A stretch of 64,000 bases of DNA from Blasia pusilla. Taxonomy: Eukaryota; Marchantiophyta; Marchantiopsida; Blasiales. Positions within the stretch are counted from its first letter, which is position 1. Every line of letters starts with the position of its first letter. The stretch spans positions 17,856,001 through 17,920,000 of the forward strand of contig CM114274.1 in the NCBI GenBank assembly GCA_050084515.1. Reading direction: 5' to 3'. The notes under the pieces were generated by a model. That model was not told where the DNA came from. It made no database searches and saw only the letters and a program-made list of their open reading frames with translations. This document shows positions 1 to 10,235 of the stretch, one piece after another. Both the position numbers and the translations under genes were made by a program.

Positions 1-2400
1 ACCATGTGGAGACTTAGGAGAGAAGGAGATTATTATGTACTTCAAGTGTGCAATAAACTACTATAGAGAGGTGACTTACGTGTACCGGTCACCCATGGGT
101 TTGCCTAATGGGAGGTATATTCCTATTGAAGCTTATTTTATGCTTTGTCTTTCTATTAAAATTGATCTAGAGAAAAATTAGAGTGGAGAGTTCATGTGAT
201 GCCTAGATTCCCTTATGTTACGGATTGGCAAGAATTTGATACTAAGACTACATTGTTGGCATAAAGAAAGAGTTCTTGGCTATAAAGATTCAAACCCTAG
301 ACCACAAGATTTTTTTGCTCTTTGGCGACTAAAATTTGACTCCAACTTAGGTGACATGCCAAAATCCTCTCCTTTTCAACAAGTCGTACTCTTGAATGCA
401 TCATTATGAAACTCATCCTCAATATTCATGTGGTGCGATCATGTGTGGCATATGCATGGTGCAACAAAAATCATGATATGGTACAACCATGGACGGATCA
501 ACACCACATTTGGTGACTTGGTATATATGGTAGTAAGCGACACCTCCTCTATCATCAAAACACCCCACTTCTTAGTATTGGTACAACTCTTTGATTCAGC
601 CAGTGTGTTGCAATGTGACCAGAAGTGGCATGGTGCATGAATCAATGATATATTCACGATAAACTACTTGATCGATGTAGAGTGGCTACCAGCAACTATG
701 CATGGTACAACAAAAACCATAATTAAAAAACCTCTCAATTAGAAAATCACTTAACATTATGAATTTTTAGTCTCAGGACATCATAGATTCACATGACCTT
801 GATTACATTCTGAATGTTGAACGTCCTCTCATGTGTTGTTGTCGGCACACATTTAAATATAGAAATTCCACTTAAGATAGAAAAATTAGCATACGTGAAA
901 AAGTAGCATACGTAAATACTTCAAAATCCCCATGGTTGCACAAACACGGACATGGAAGGACAAGGCCGGACATGTCCACACACACGTATTGCAAGAGGTG
1001 GGGTCCTACTTATAGTTCATGATGGAAGGTAGGGCAAGGGCGAGTGAGGCAATAAGGGGGAGGAAGTAGGGGTGAAGGCAGGAAGAAACAAAAAATTATA
1101 GAACAAATAGGCAACTAGGGGAATGAGAAAGAAGGGGAAAGTGGGGCCCACATGCATGAGTCCTTCCATAAGACGGACGTGAGTGCACGGACATGGACAC
1201 AAAATTTTTCCATATACAACCTTGTAAATCCCACACACCCTAATCTCTTGAAATAGACATTGTATTTAGGAACCTCGATTCCTAAAATCTCAAGTAATAC
1301 CATTTTTTTCAAACCTCTTTTGCAATGCATAACATATAGCTTCAAAAAAACTCCTTTGAAAATAAACTAAGACTTCCAAATCCTTCAATTCCCATGATGT
1401 CCTTATCCATTTGGATTAAATGAAAAAATCAACCTTTCACCTCTAATTGTAAATGCTTCATGTAACCTTCAACTTGACCATATCTGAAAGAAGATGAAAA
1501 TCAATATACCGAGTAATAATTAAGGTATGTATTCATATCTAAAACTTCATTTATGTAATTCATTCTAATATATGCTATTTTAGTCTAAAAAAAGAACCTT
1601 TAATGGTAATATCAAAAGATTTAAGTTGAAAAAGTTACTCAACATATATAAACATATAATGTTTCAAGTTCCGACCATCTATATTGTCCTTTGAGAGTAA
1701 ACATGGAGGGTCCATTTAAGAATTTTGATGTTGATGAAGTTTTCATATTTGCAATTAACTTCAAAAAAATCTAAAGAATACATATTTTTATATGCTAATC
1801 CATAATTATGTCTTTCCACGCCGATGGAGGATAACCCAAGAGTTGAACTTGGTTCTACTCTCTAAATTTAGGTTCAACACGTTTGTAATTAAATTTGTAG
1901 TGTTAGGTATGTTTAGTAACTAGAAACCCCTCCTACAATGAGTACTTTTTTGGAGATTTGTTCCAAGGATGGGTTCTGACCCCAACTAGTCAGTGAAATC
2001 TACTTGAATTCTAGCTAGCTAGCTAGACAACATAAGAAAATTGAGAAGGGAATAAAATTAGAGGAAACTAACCGATTGTAGGAAACAAACGATGGGAATT
2101 GCCAAAAAAAACGCCAGCCTCAAAAAATAAAACATTTAAGAATTATTATCCGTGTGGGAATCCGTGCCATCACGAGAGTGACAAGATTAACCATGTTTCA
2201 CATAAATTCAACATTTACTTTTTGGTGCCGATAATATGAAAAAAAAATTTACTGTCAAATTACCACACAAAAATTACGCAATGGGCGTAATACTTCCCCA
2301 AGAATATAGAAGACCCCTTCTAAACTCTAGAAAACGGCTTGTGAGTAAGACATATGAATGAAAACGGTTTAGATGAAGTCAATGAACGGGGAGATCCGGG
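1..2400. other. AT-rich non-genic flank
   Basis: No open frame in this stretch resembles a known protein on either strand, and the short frames present overlap each other and look random. No terminal repeats, tandem arrays or RNA genes could be recognised. The composition resembles the transposon-rich spacers elsewhere in the window. Confidence 0.5.
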
Positions 2401-2478
2401 GTTTAGTGTATTCGTAGCCGGCAGTTTTTTTAAATTGCCGTCTTTGCTCGAGAGAGGCCGGCGGAGATTCCGGCATAT

Positions 2479-2712
2479 ATGATCGAGTTCCCGGAAGTTG
2501 GCAGAGTAGAGTCAGCAGAGCCGGAAACTCCCCGGGAATTTCAGAGGCTCGACCAGAATTACGCCAGCGACGGGAGGAGATACCTGAAATTGACCGATTT
2601 TATATTCCGGGATCATGGAATACTACTGGAACAGTTTCCGGCAACCGGAAAACTGATGAGTTTTTATTGGAGGGAAAATGGAGGGACGGATATGCACTCT
2701 TGTGGCAGTTAA
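2479..2712 (+). CDS. small unassigned ORF
   Basis: A 77-codon frame starting at ATG lies in a locally GC-richer patch and ends just before the pyrimidine-rich leader of the hAT remnant. It is rich in Glu and Arg and has no motif I recognise. It may be chance, or an exon of a lost gene. No splice sites or neighbours support it. Confidence 0.12.
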   Translation: MIEFPEVGRVESAEPETPREFQRLDQNYASDGRRYLKLTDFIFRDHGILLEQFPATGKLMSFYWRENGGTDMHSCGS

Positions 2713-2899
2713 AAATCCTGGCCGCACAATAGAGGGTTTTCCAAAACCCCAAAATCCGCCGCATCCTAAACCTTCACTGCCCTCCGAACGTTCGATGCCT
2801 CATCCGCGACACCGAGCAAACCAGGTGCCGCGATTCCCGCGAACAGGGGTGAGAGGGTGGGGAGTCTGGGCCCTGGGGACCGTGGGGGTATCTCCTCTC

Positions 2900-3260
2900 C
2901 CGACTCATTGTGCACGCTGCTGCTCTAGCCTCTAAGCCGCGGCTCTGCGATTTTGCACTCTTGCTCTTGCACCTTCGATTGCTCTCGCGCCTTTTCCTAC
3001 TGACTCGCTCTTGCACCTTCGATTGCCATCGCGCCCTTACTGCTTGCTGGCTGTTGTTGCTCGTTGTTGCGCTCTTGCACCTTAGATCGCTGCCAGGCTC
3101 ATTGTGTGAGGGTCGCCGCTCTCTCTGTAAGCCGCTCGATTTTGCACTCCTGCTCGCTGACTCGCTCTTGCACCTTCGAGGCTCTGATTGGTGTCGCGCT
3201 CTTGGTCGTTGGGAACCTGTCACTGCGTTCTTGCATGGTTAGGACGCTCTTGCCTGGTAT
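2900..3260. repeat. degenerate CTCTTGCACCTTCGAT-type repeats
   Basis: The phrase CTCTTGCACCTTCGA, with small changes, recurs at roughly 2962, 3007, 3072 and 3165, mixed with shorter variants of GCTCTTGC running on to about 3290. The strand is strongly pyrimidine-rich, so long open frames here on both strands (for example 2774-3223 minus and 3064-3468 plus) are composition artefacts. The array lies directly upstream of the hAT transposase remnant and may be its leader or promoter. Confidence 0.45.
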
Positions 3261-3964
3261 TGTGCGCTCTTGCTCGTTGATGCGCTCTTCCTGCTATTAT
3301 GTACTGTTTTTTAGTGCCCGTTTCCTTTGCTGCTGCGTTGAGAGCGACTGTTCCGAAACGTGTCTTTTCTTGCCGAACTTCGGCCGCCTTTCGTTCCTGC
3401 TGCAACTCATAGTTGTGTCTCTCACTTTGACATGCTTCCGCTCTTGGAGTTCGAGTGCTATTCTCTAAACCTTATCAGCCGCGTTCATAGGTCTCTTGCT
3501 GCCTTGTACCCACGCTTTTGCTCTTGTTGCGGTTCCGTAGTTCGCGCTGCAAGATCTCTTGTTGCCTTGTAACCACGCTGCTAGCAATCTTTGTGTCATG
3601 CTGCAAAGCCCTAGTCATGCCGAATGTCCTCACCCAGATGTCTCCTTGATGATGAATTTGGTCGAGCTTGATTATGGCATCGATTGAGATCGATTGCTCT
3701 CTACTGTTGTAGCTTTTGCTGTACTACATCAGAGATCCTACTGTTGCTCATAACTTGTGCATTGGGGCAGCATAGGCTTCTTCTTGACTTCATTAGTTTA
3801 AGACATTTAGAGTCGTAGTTTCCTGTGCTTGACGATGTGAGTGGGTTCAGATTGTGGCATTCTACACCTCTTACTCGTAGCACTATTCATAATACCCTCA
3901 CACACGGCCTCTGTGTACTCTCGACTCAAGACTTGACTTTGCCCTACTTTGGATTGGGTTTGGT

Positions 3965-6193
3965 ATGGCTAAACGCCAGAGAACCATGAATGAATTGCTC
4001 TCAAAGGAGGTTCCAAAGGAACAACTTGATATCATAGCTTTGTCGGGATCATCGATGAGAGGGAAGACCAGAGTACGTTAGGCAAAGACTCCATCCATAC
4101 CTGAGAAAAATCGTAGCTTGGAAGGATGTGTGGTATACAATGTATGATTGGATCAGCTTTGATAAAACAAGTGGGAGGATCCATTGTAATGTATGTAGAA
4201 AGGGTAAGGGAAAGAGTGTATTTGCTAGGGATGGTGCAATCAATTGTAAAGTTTCGGCATTCATAGATCATCCAAAATCGAACGAGCATGTAAAGCTTGC
4301 TTGGGCAGCCAATGGAGGTAAGAAATCTATGGCAAAGGCCATCGCCACATCCAACCGAACCTGTGAGGTCGCACTCTTGACTTTATTCAAGTGTGCATAT
4401 TTTCTTGCAAAGGAGGCCATGCCCTTCTCAAAATTCACGGGTCTTTGTAAATTGTTGCTTGCTATGAATGCACCTATCACAGGACCTTTATCAAGATGAA
4501 AAGAGTTGTAGTGACATGTGTTTTTTCATTAGCCAAATTTTGATGAAGAGGACTCTAGCTAGAGTTCAATCATCTCCTTTCTTTGGGATTTTGATCGACG
4601 AATCTACAGATATTTCGGTGACAGGGCATTTAGTTGTGTTTGCAACATTCATAGAAGAGGGTCAAGCTGAGTGTTGTTTTCTAGGGCTGATTCGTTGTGA
4701 ATCTAAATGTTCTAATGCTATCACTAATACTTTGTTGGAGTTTATGAAAGATGGAGGGCTAGAGTATACCAAAATGGTTGGATTTGGTTCAGATGGGGCC
4801 TCTACAATGGTAGGTAGCCAAATTGGGGTAGCTTCTCAATTGAAGCAAAAGGTAAACCCGTTTCTACTCTCTGTACATTGTGTAGCGCACAGAACCAATC
4901 TTGCTGCTTTAACAGCAGCAAGAGCACCTGATTGTAAAGTCATTTCAACAGAAATTGATTCTATTTTGAATGCCGTAGCAGGGTATTTCAAAAGGTCATC
5001 AAAGAGGAAAGCTAACCTAGCATCACTTCAAGAGAAGTTGAATGACTCTCAACAAGTTATGAAGAGGTATCATAAAATAAGATGGTTGTCACGTTGTGTG
5101 TATGTACATTGTGTGATTCACTTGAGTCTCAGTATTGACATACTTTAGGATATTTCCCCTTCAGAAGATGACGGCAATGCCTCAAATTTATACAACAAGT
5201 TAAGATCATTCCAAATGATCTATCAGTTATATTTTTTAGCTGATATTCTTTCCAACCTTGCTAACTTGAGCAAGATTTTCCAATACAAGTTTGTTGATGT
5301 TAGTACTATTGGCAACATTGTTACTTCAGAGATTGCTTCTATTACCATGAATTTTGTGATGGAAAGTCAAGATTTGAATGCATCTTTATTTTCGGAAGAA
5401 ACAGGTTATCATATCCTACCTGATTTTGGTCCCCCCGATGGATATCTTAGACGTTTGCAATCAGAGATTAGGGGTAATAAGTTTCATAGCATAGAAATGT
5501 TGAGAGACCGCACAAGCAAGGATTTGGAATCTGCTCTCTTATTTCAGAAGTCAGATGCTGAAAGTGTTTGTTTAGCATTGCAAGAAAGATTCAGGGACAA
5601 CAATCTTATTGGTGCAATGAGGATTTTGAACCCATTGCACATGCCCTCTCGGCAAGTTGGGTTAAATAGCTGGGGATGTAAGGACTTGGAAGATTTGTGT
5701 GCACATTTTGGATGTGAGTTACCATTGAGGGGACATCTCCAACCCTCTGTCATAAATTCTGTTGCTGTGAAGCAAGAATTTGAGTCATTCAAGTTGATGG
5801 CTACAACCGAGTGGAAAGATCGTAATTTCCGAGACTTATGGGCAATGGTGAGTTGGAGCCCCACTTTACAATGTAAGTTTGCTAACTTGCTTGTTTTGGC
5901 TAATGTTGCAAGGGTTCAATGTGTTAGCACTGCCATATGTGAGAGGGCTTTTTCAATTCAGAATTTGATCAAGACTAAGACTCAGAATCGACTAGGTACT
6001 AAACATCTAGATGTCAGTATTAAGGATTGCTTTAGAAGGACCTACAAGTGACTATGACGACATGTTGTCTGAATCTGTCATATTATGGAAGACTTTTGCT
6101 AATTTTAGGTACTTGTATTCTAATCCTGATCGATACATGAACCCTCAAGCAGAAACAGAATGTGGTGCCCCATCGGTTGACTTGTTAGGTTGA
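3965..6193 (+). pseudogene. broken hAT-superfamily transposase
   Basis: hAT transposases bind terminal repeats through an N-terminal zinc finger and cut DNA with a split RNase H-like fold. Translated in pieces, the order is right. An N-terminal start resembling MAKRQRTMNELL is followed by a zinc-finger-like segment (W..D.IHCNVC, about 4110-4200) and the segment YFLAKEAMPFSKF, which resembles the ZNF862/C17orf113-like hAT group. Next come ILIDESTDISV and GFGSDGASTMVG, carrying the catalytic-type Asp residues (about 4585-4815), and VHCVAHRTNLAA (about 4880). The C-terminal dimerisation region has CVSTAICERAFS (about 5910-5955). Breaks: a frameshift between 3965 and 4071, another near 4480, a frame problem with an in-frame TAG at 5146-5148, and a frameshift near 6011 just before the final segment RIALEGPTSDYD. 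No terminal inverted repeats or 8 bp target duplication were found. It is a dead copy. Confidence 0.85.
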
Positions 6194-6277
6194 TGTGAGT
6201 TTTTTTTGTAGGACTTAGAGCCTTTCTATAACACTTGGAGCTTAGAAGCTCCAAATATTATAGAGGGGCATGATCCT

Positions 6278-6330
6278 TGGCTCCCAACTGGTGGGGAGGC
6301 TTGGCCAGGTTCAACTCCTGCCAAGGATAT
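6278..6330 (+). mobile_element. possible tRNA-derived SINE head
   Basis: TGGCTCCCAACTGG at 6278 resembles a Pol III A box and GGTTCAACTCC at 6308-6318 matches a B box. The two starts are 30 bases apart, a spacing seen in plant SINEs and shorter than in true tRNAs. Downstream lies an A- and purine-rich stretch (about 6425-6490). No cloverleaf forms and no target duplication was identified. Confidence 0.3.
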
Positions 6331-6499
6331 CTCAAGGTAGAGAGCATAACATTTCCTTCATGCAAATTTTGGAAGGGAGGTTTTGCTCCAAGGTAAACAG
6401 ATACAAGGTAGATGATGAGGTGAAGGTAAAAAGAAGAAAAAAATGTGAAAGTAGAAGAGAGAAAAGGTGAAGGAAAAAAAGAAAAAAAGGCTTGTTTCA

Positions 6500-7680
6500 T
6501 ACATGCCGGAAATTGGCAGCCGACTCAGAAAACACCCAGAAACTAGATGGGTCCATTTCCAAAGTACCAGAAACAAAATGGGTTCCTTTTGAATAAATTC
6601 GGATAAAAACCGTCTGAAAAAAAAAAAAACTAGTTTTTTACTGCCTTGTTCTAATAATACCAGCCAGGACCGACTAGGAAAAAAAAGAGCCGACTTATAG
6701 TCTAAATAGCAGAAATCGACTGACAGATTAAAGAAATCTCCCCGGACCCTTGATGAAATACTACCCTAAGTGGCATGGTTTAGGTGAAGCACTATTCCAA
6801 CAACCTCACCCCTACGAGGAAGTGGGCACGTATACTAGGGGTTGTCATAATACCCCTATCCGGGATTTTAATGTCCCGGGGACTTGTCGGATCCCAAACG
6901 GGTAACTCGGGAGCTACCCGTTCCGGCGTTCCCGAGAGGAATCACTCCCTCCGTTTGCAATTCTTCTCTGGTATTCCGTGGATTTAAAGATGGCAGCTGA
7001 CATTCACGGGCCAACGCAAAACTGCCGCCCCATCTCGGAAATCCCCTCACCCGGACGATAGGCGGTAAATTGACACCCCCTCGTTTCTTCCCATATCCCC
7101 CTCTAAAACTCCCGCTCCAGCCCGTATGGCTTTCCGGGCGGCCCCGAATCCGGGCGATGCCGGATAGCCGGTAAAACTACATCCCTACTGTATAGATCCG
7201 GTGTTCGCCGGCATCTGCTTGCTGAAGTACGCCGTGCTCCGACACGGTCGCAGGCTCAGCCGGTTAGAAGGAAACAAAACAAAACAGAGAACGAATCCAT
7301 GATTCCATGCATGCATGCCGCCGCCCGAGAGGATTTTCATCCAGCACGTGTGGGAATCCTTACTCCGGATCTTCTCCTACAAGCGAACAGCAGAGATGCG
7401 AAGTTGCGAACTCGCATGACTAGCTTGCCTCAGGGTCTGGCCCCCGCTTGAGAATCATGGATTTGGCTTCCATGCTTCGTGGAATGCCTGACTCCAGCAT
7501 TGAGAATTTGAGATGCATAGTAGCGTACAGGACTCAATGCTGGCGTAGATGCCTGCTGCGCCGTTTCACAGCCGAAAATCCCTACCCTCACTTTAGGCCG
7601 TCCCGGTAGCGCGCGGTGATCTGCTTGCGATTGATTGGTCTAGACTGTGTAGATAGATATTGGTGTACCGGGACTCCCAG
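6500..7680. other. upstream flank of NRT2
   Basis: No convincing coding frame. Composition shifts from A-rich near 6600 to GC-rich from about 6850. The GC-rich part is the likely promoter-proximal region of the nitrate transporter gene. I could not identify a nitrate-responsive cis element by eye. Confidence 0.45.
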
Positions 7681-7683
7681 AGC

Positions 7684-7690
7684 TATATAA
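7684..7690 (+). promoter_or_regulatory. candidate TATA box for NRT2
   Basis: TATATAA lies 440 bases upstream of the NRT2 ATG in the sequence AGCTATATAAACC, a good plant core promoter match. A start of transcription near 7715-7720 would give a leader of about 410 bases, assuming no leader intron. Confidence 0.5.
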
Positions 7691-7812
7691 ACCGGTGGGA
7701 TTCCTGACTTCGAGTCGACATTTCATAATTGATTGATTGACTCTTGTGACTAAACCCGAGCTGATCTGGATCGGATATCACCCGTGTAGATTTCTCGGGT
7801 TGCGTCGGAATT

Positions 7813-7976
7813 ATGGGATCGTTGAGATGAAAGTGTCGTTGACAACATCGTTGTTGCGCCATGTCGGTCAACTTTGTGGATTGCTTTTCTTCGATGACAT
7901 TTCTGAATACGACGTAGCTGGAGTCTGGACTGTCGCCGAGGAAGGTCCTTTTCCAGCGATTGAGTTCGCACCGTAG
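7813..7976 (+). promoter_or_regulatory. two overlapping upstream ORFs in the NRT2 leader
   Basis: A 5-codon uORF (MGSLR) begins at ATG 7813 and stops at 7830. Its stop overlaps the ATG of a second, 49-codon uORF (7827-7976) through the shared bases ATGA. Both lie in the inferred leader and could reduce initiation at the main ATG. The effect depends on the real transcription start and on whether an intron removes them, and neither can be seen here. Confidence 0.4.
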
Positions 7977-8129
7977 ACACGAGTTATTGGTTCTCACGCT
8001 TTTTCAAACTCAGTTTTGAGAGAGAGAGAGATAGAGTTGTACAACGAAGCCGTCAAATTTCTCGTGAAATCAGGTTTTCAGGGTCCAGCAGTGAATAGAA
8101 ACGTTTGAGAGATCTGTAAGGTACGTGCG

Positions 8130-10235
8130 ATGGCGCCGCACGGCGCTCACAACCATAGGGGCGGAGGTGGTCGTGCGGTCGATGGCAGCTCTAGTGGTTC
8201 GACGAGTTCAAATTATTCCTCAGGCATGCTCATCAGTGCAACGGCTGCGATGTCCATGGATGGCAGCCAGCGGGGTTTACCATCAGGACGAGAGCTGGTC
8301 TTTGCCATGTCCATGGAAGTTGTGGGAGACGAAAATTTTGGGACTATTGGACCGAGGAATCTCAATGGGGAAAGGTTTGAACTCCCGGTGGATTCGGAAC
8401 ATAAGGCGAAGTCAGTTCGGCTGTATTCATTTTCCGCACCGCACATGAGATCATTCCATCTGTCATGGATTTCCTTCATGGTGACCTTTTTCTCTACTTT
8501 CGCTGCGCCACCTTTGATGCCGATCATCCGGGACAATCTCAACCTCACCAAGATCGACATTGGAAATGCCGGAATCGCCTCTGTGTCCGGGTCGATCATC
8601 TCTCGGCTTATCATGGGGACCGTTTGCGATCTCCTGGGCCCCCGTTACGGCTGTGCGATTCTGATCATGGCAACAGCCCCAGCCGTTTTCTGTATGCCGC
8701 TCGTTTCCACGGCAACGGGATTCATCCTCGTCCGGTTCTTCATCGGATTCGCTCTGGCTAGTTTTGTATCGTGCCAGTTCTGGATGAGCTCCATGTTCAA
8801 CAGCAAAATCGTGGGTCTGGCCAATGGCACCGCAGCTGGATGGGGAAATCTCGGAGGAGGCATCACTCAACTGGTCATGCCTTTGGTATACGATGCCATC
8901 CGGTTTTGGTTGGGAGCGGATAGCTATACAGCTTGGCGTCTCTCTTTCTTCTTGCCCGGCATGATGCACATGATTATAGGTGTCCTAGTTCTTCTACTCG
9001 GCACGGATTTGCCAGACGGAAATTACGCTGCATTGCAGAGACATGGAGAGAAAGTCGTTGACAACTTCAGTAAGGTACATATCTGAAATATCTCCGTATC
9101 TACTTCTACAATGTCACGGTGTACCGCTGCTTTCTGTCGGACTGAGCACGTTGTACAAAACTCAACACAAGTGGACCTTGCAAGCATCAAATCCATCGGG
9201 ATTCCGGAATTTCAGAACTGAAGATTGAATTGCAGGAAATTGAAGCTCTACAATTCCCGTAGTGTTGAGTACCTCGAGCACAGAGATGTCGATATGTCTT
9301 CGAGAGATTACAGACCTGTAAATCTCTTGAAATGTTCAGACCAGCGGAGGAAATTGAAGTAATTCATCTTCAAACCGCTGTCTCTCGAGTCGATTTCTAG
9401 CTGAGAGTTTGGTCTTTCCTGGCCGCTGCGGGTTGATCTCACGATGATGAATCACATTGTATCTCCGTGTGCGCAGGTTTTCTTGTACGGAGTGAAAAAT
9501 TATCGCATGTACATCCTCGCTCTGACCTACGGCTACTGCTTTGGTGTCGAGCTGACAATAGACAACATAATTGCTGAGTACTTCTACGACCGATTTGATC
9601 TCAACCTGTCGGTCGCTGGCACCATAGCTTCCACCTTCGGTCTCATGAACGTCTTCTCTCGTCCGCTGGGAGGCGTCCTCTCGGATGTAGTGGCCATCAG
9701 ATTCGGCATGAGGGGACGGCTATGGTGTCTATGGGTCATTCAGACACTCGGCGGTCTTCTGTGCATCATTCTTGGCATTATGAATCAGCTGGGATTAGCC
9801 ATCGCAGTGATGTTGATTTTCTCCTTCTTCGTCCAGGCCGCGTGCGGTGCCACATTCGGTATCATTCCCTTCATCTCTCGGAGATCTCTGGGGATCGTCA
9901 ACGGTGCTACTGGAGCGGGAGGAAACATAGGGGCAGTGCTGACTCAAGGGCTCTTCTTCGTAAACCCCCACCACTCGACGGAGAAAGGAATCATGCTCAT
10001 GGGAATCATGATAGTGTTCTGCACCCTACCTCTTTTCTTCGTCTACTTCCCGCAATGGGGTGGCATGCTCTGCCCTCCTACGCGAGCCACTGAAGAAGAC
10101 TACTACGGCAGTGAGTGGAACGAAAATGAGCGGGCAAATGGCCTCCATAAACCTAGCATGAAATTTGCTGAAAATTCCATATCGGAAAGGGGGAAACGAA
10201 CCACATGTGGGCTTGCGTCTTCTCCAGGAATTTGA
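8130..10235 (+). CDS. NRT2: high-affinity nitrate transporter NRT2
   Basis: This is a proton-coupled plasma-membrane nitrate importer of the major facilitator superfamily (NNP family), which in plants works with NAR2/NRT3. Exon 1 is 8130-9074 and exon 2 is 9477-10235. Joined in phase 0 they give 567 residues. The join restores a continuous family-like stretch from [10 protein letters not shown] into [10 protein letters not shown]. Motifs seen: the loop [12 protein letters not shown] (residues 163-174), first nitrate signature [10 protein letters not shown] (235-244) and second signature [15 protein letters not shown] (458-472). The C-terminal tail begins [10 protein letters not shown] (524-533), as in land-plant NRT2. 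The ATG at 8130 has G at +4. Compared with Arabidopsis NRT2.1, the N-terminal extension is long, Gly/Ser-rich and about 50 residues longer. The coding sequence shows no break, so the gene is probably functional. The nearest NAR2 gene is tail-to-tail 2.7 kb downstream. Confidence 0.96.
9075..9476 (+). other. NRT2 intron
   Basis: The boundaries are AAG|GTACAT and GTGCGCAG|GTTTTC, and the 402-base intron lies between codons. A tempting donor five bases upstream (CA|GTAAGG) was rejected because it breaks the reading frame with the downstream exon and removes the conserved Lys. The intron contains stop codons in frame with exon 1. Confidence 0.88.

Noticed and set aside
2774-3468. Long ORFs of up to 149 codons on both strands
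   Set aside because: They lie in a pyrimidine-rich repeat array and consist of Arg/Ser- or Cys/Leu-rich low-complexity sequence, with no family match.
8213-8969. Minus-strand ORFs of 133 and 168 codons
   Set aside because: They are antisense shadows of NRT2 exon 1, whose plus frame has clear family motifs.
9069-9476. Alternative NRT2 donor CA|GTAAGG
   Set aside because: A good donor by sequence, but it shifts the frame and loses conserved residues; GTACAT five bases later keeps phase 0.
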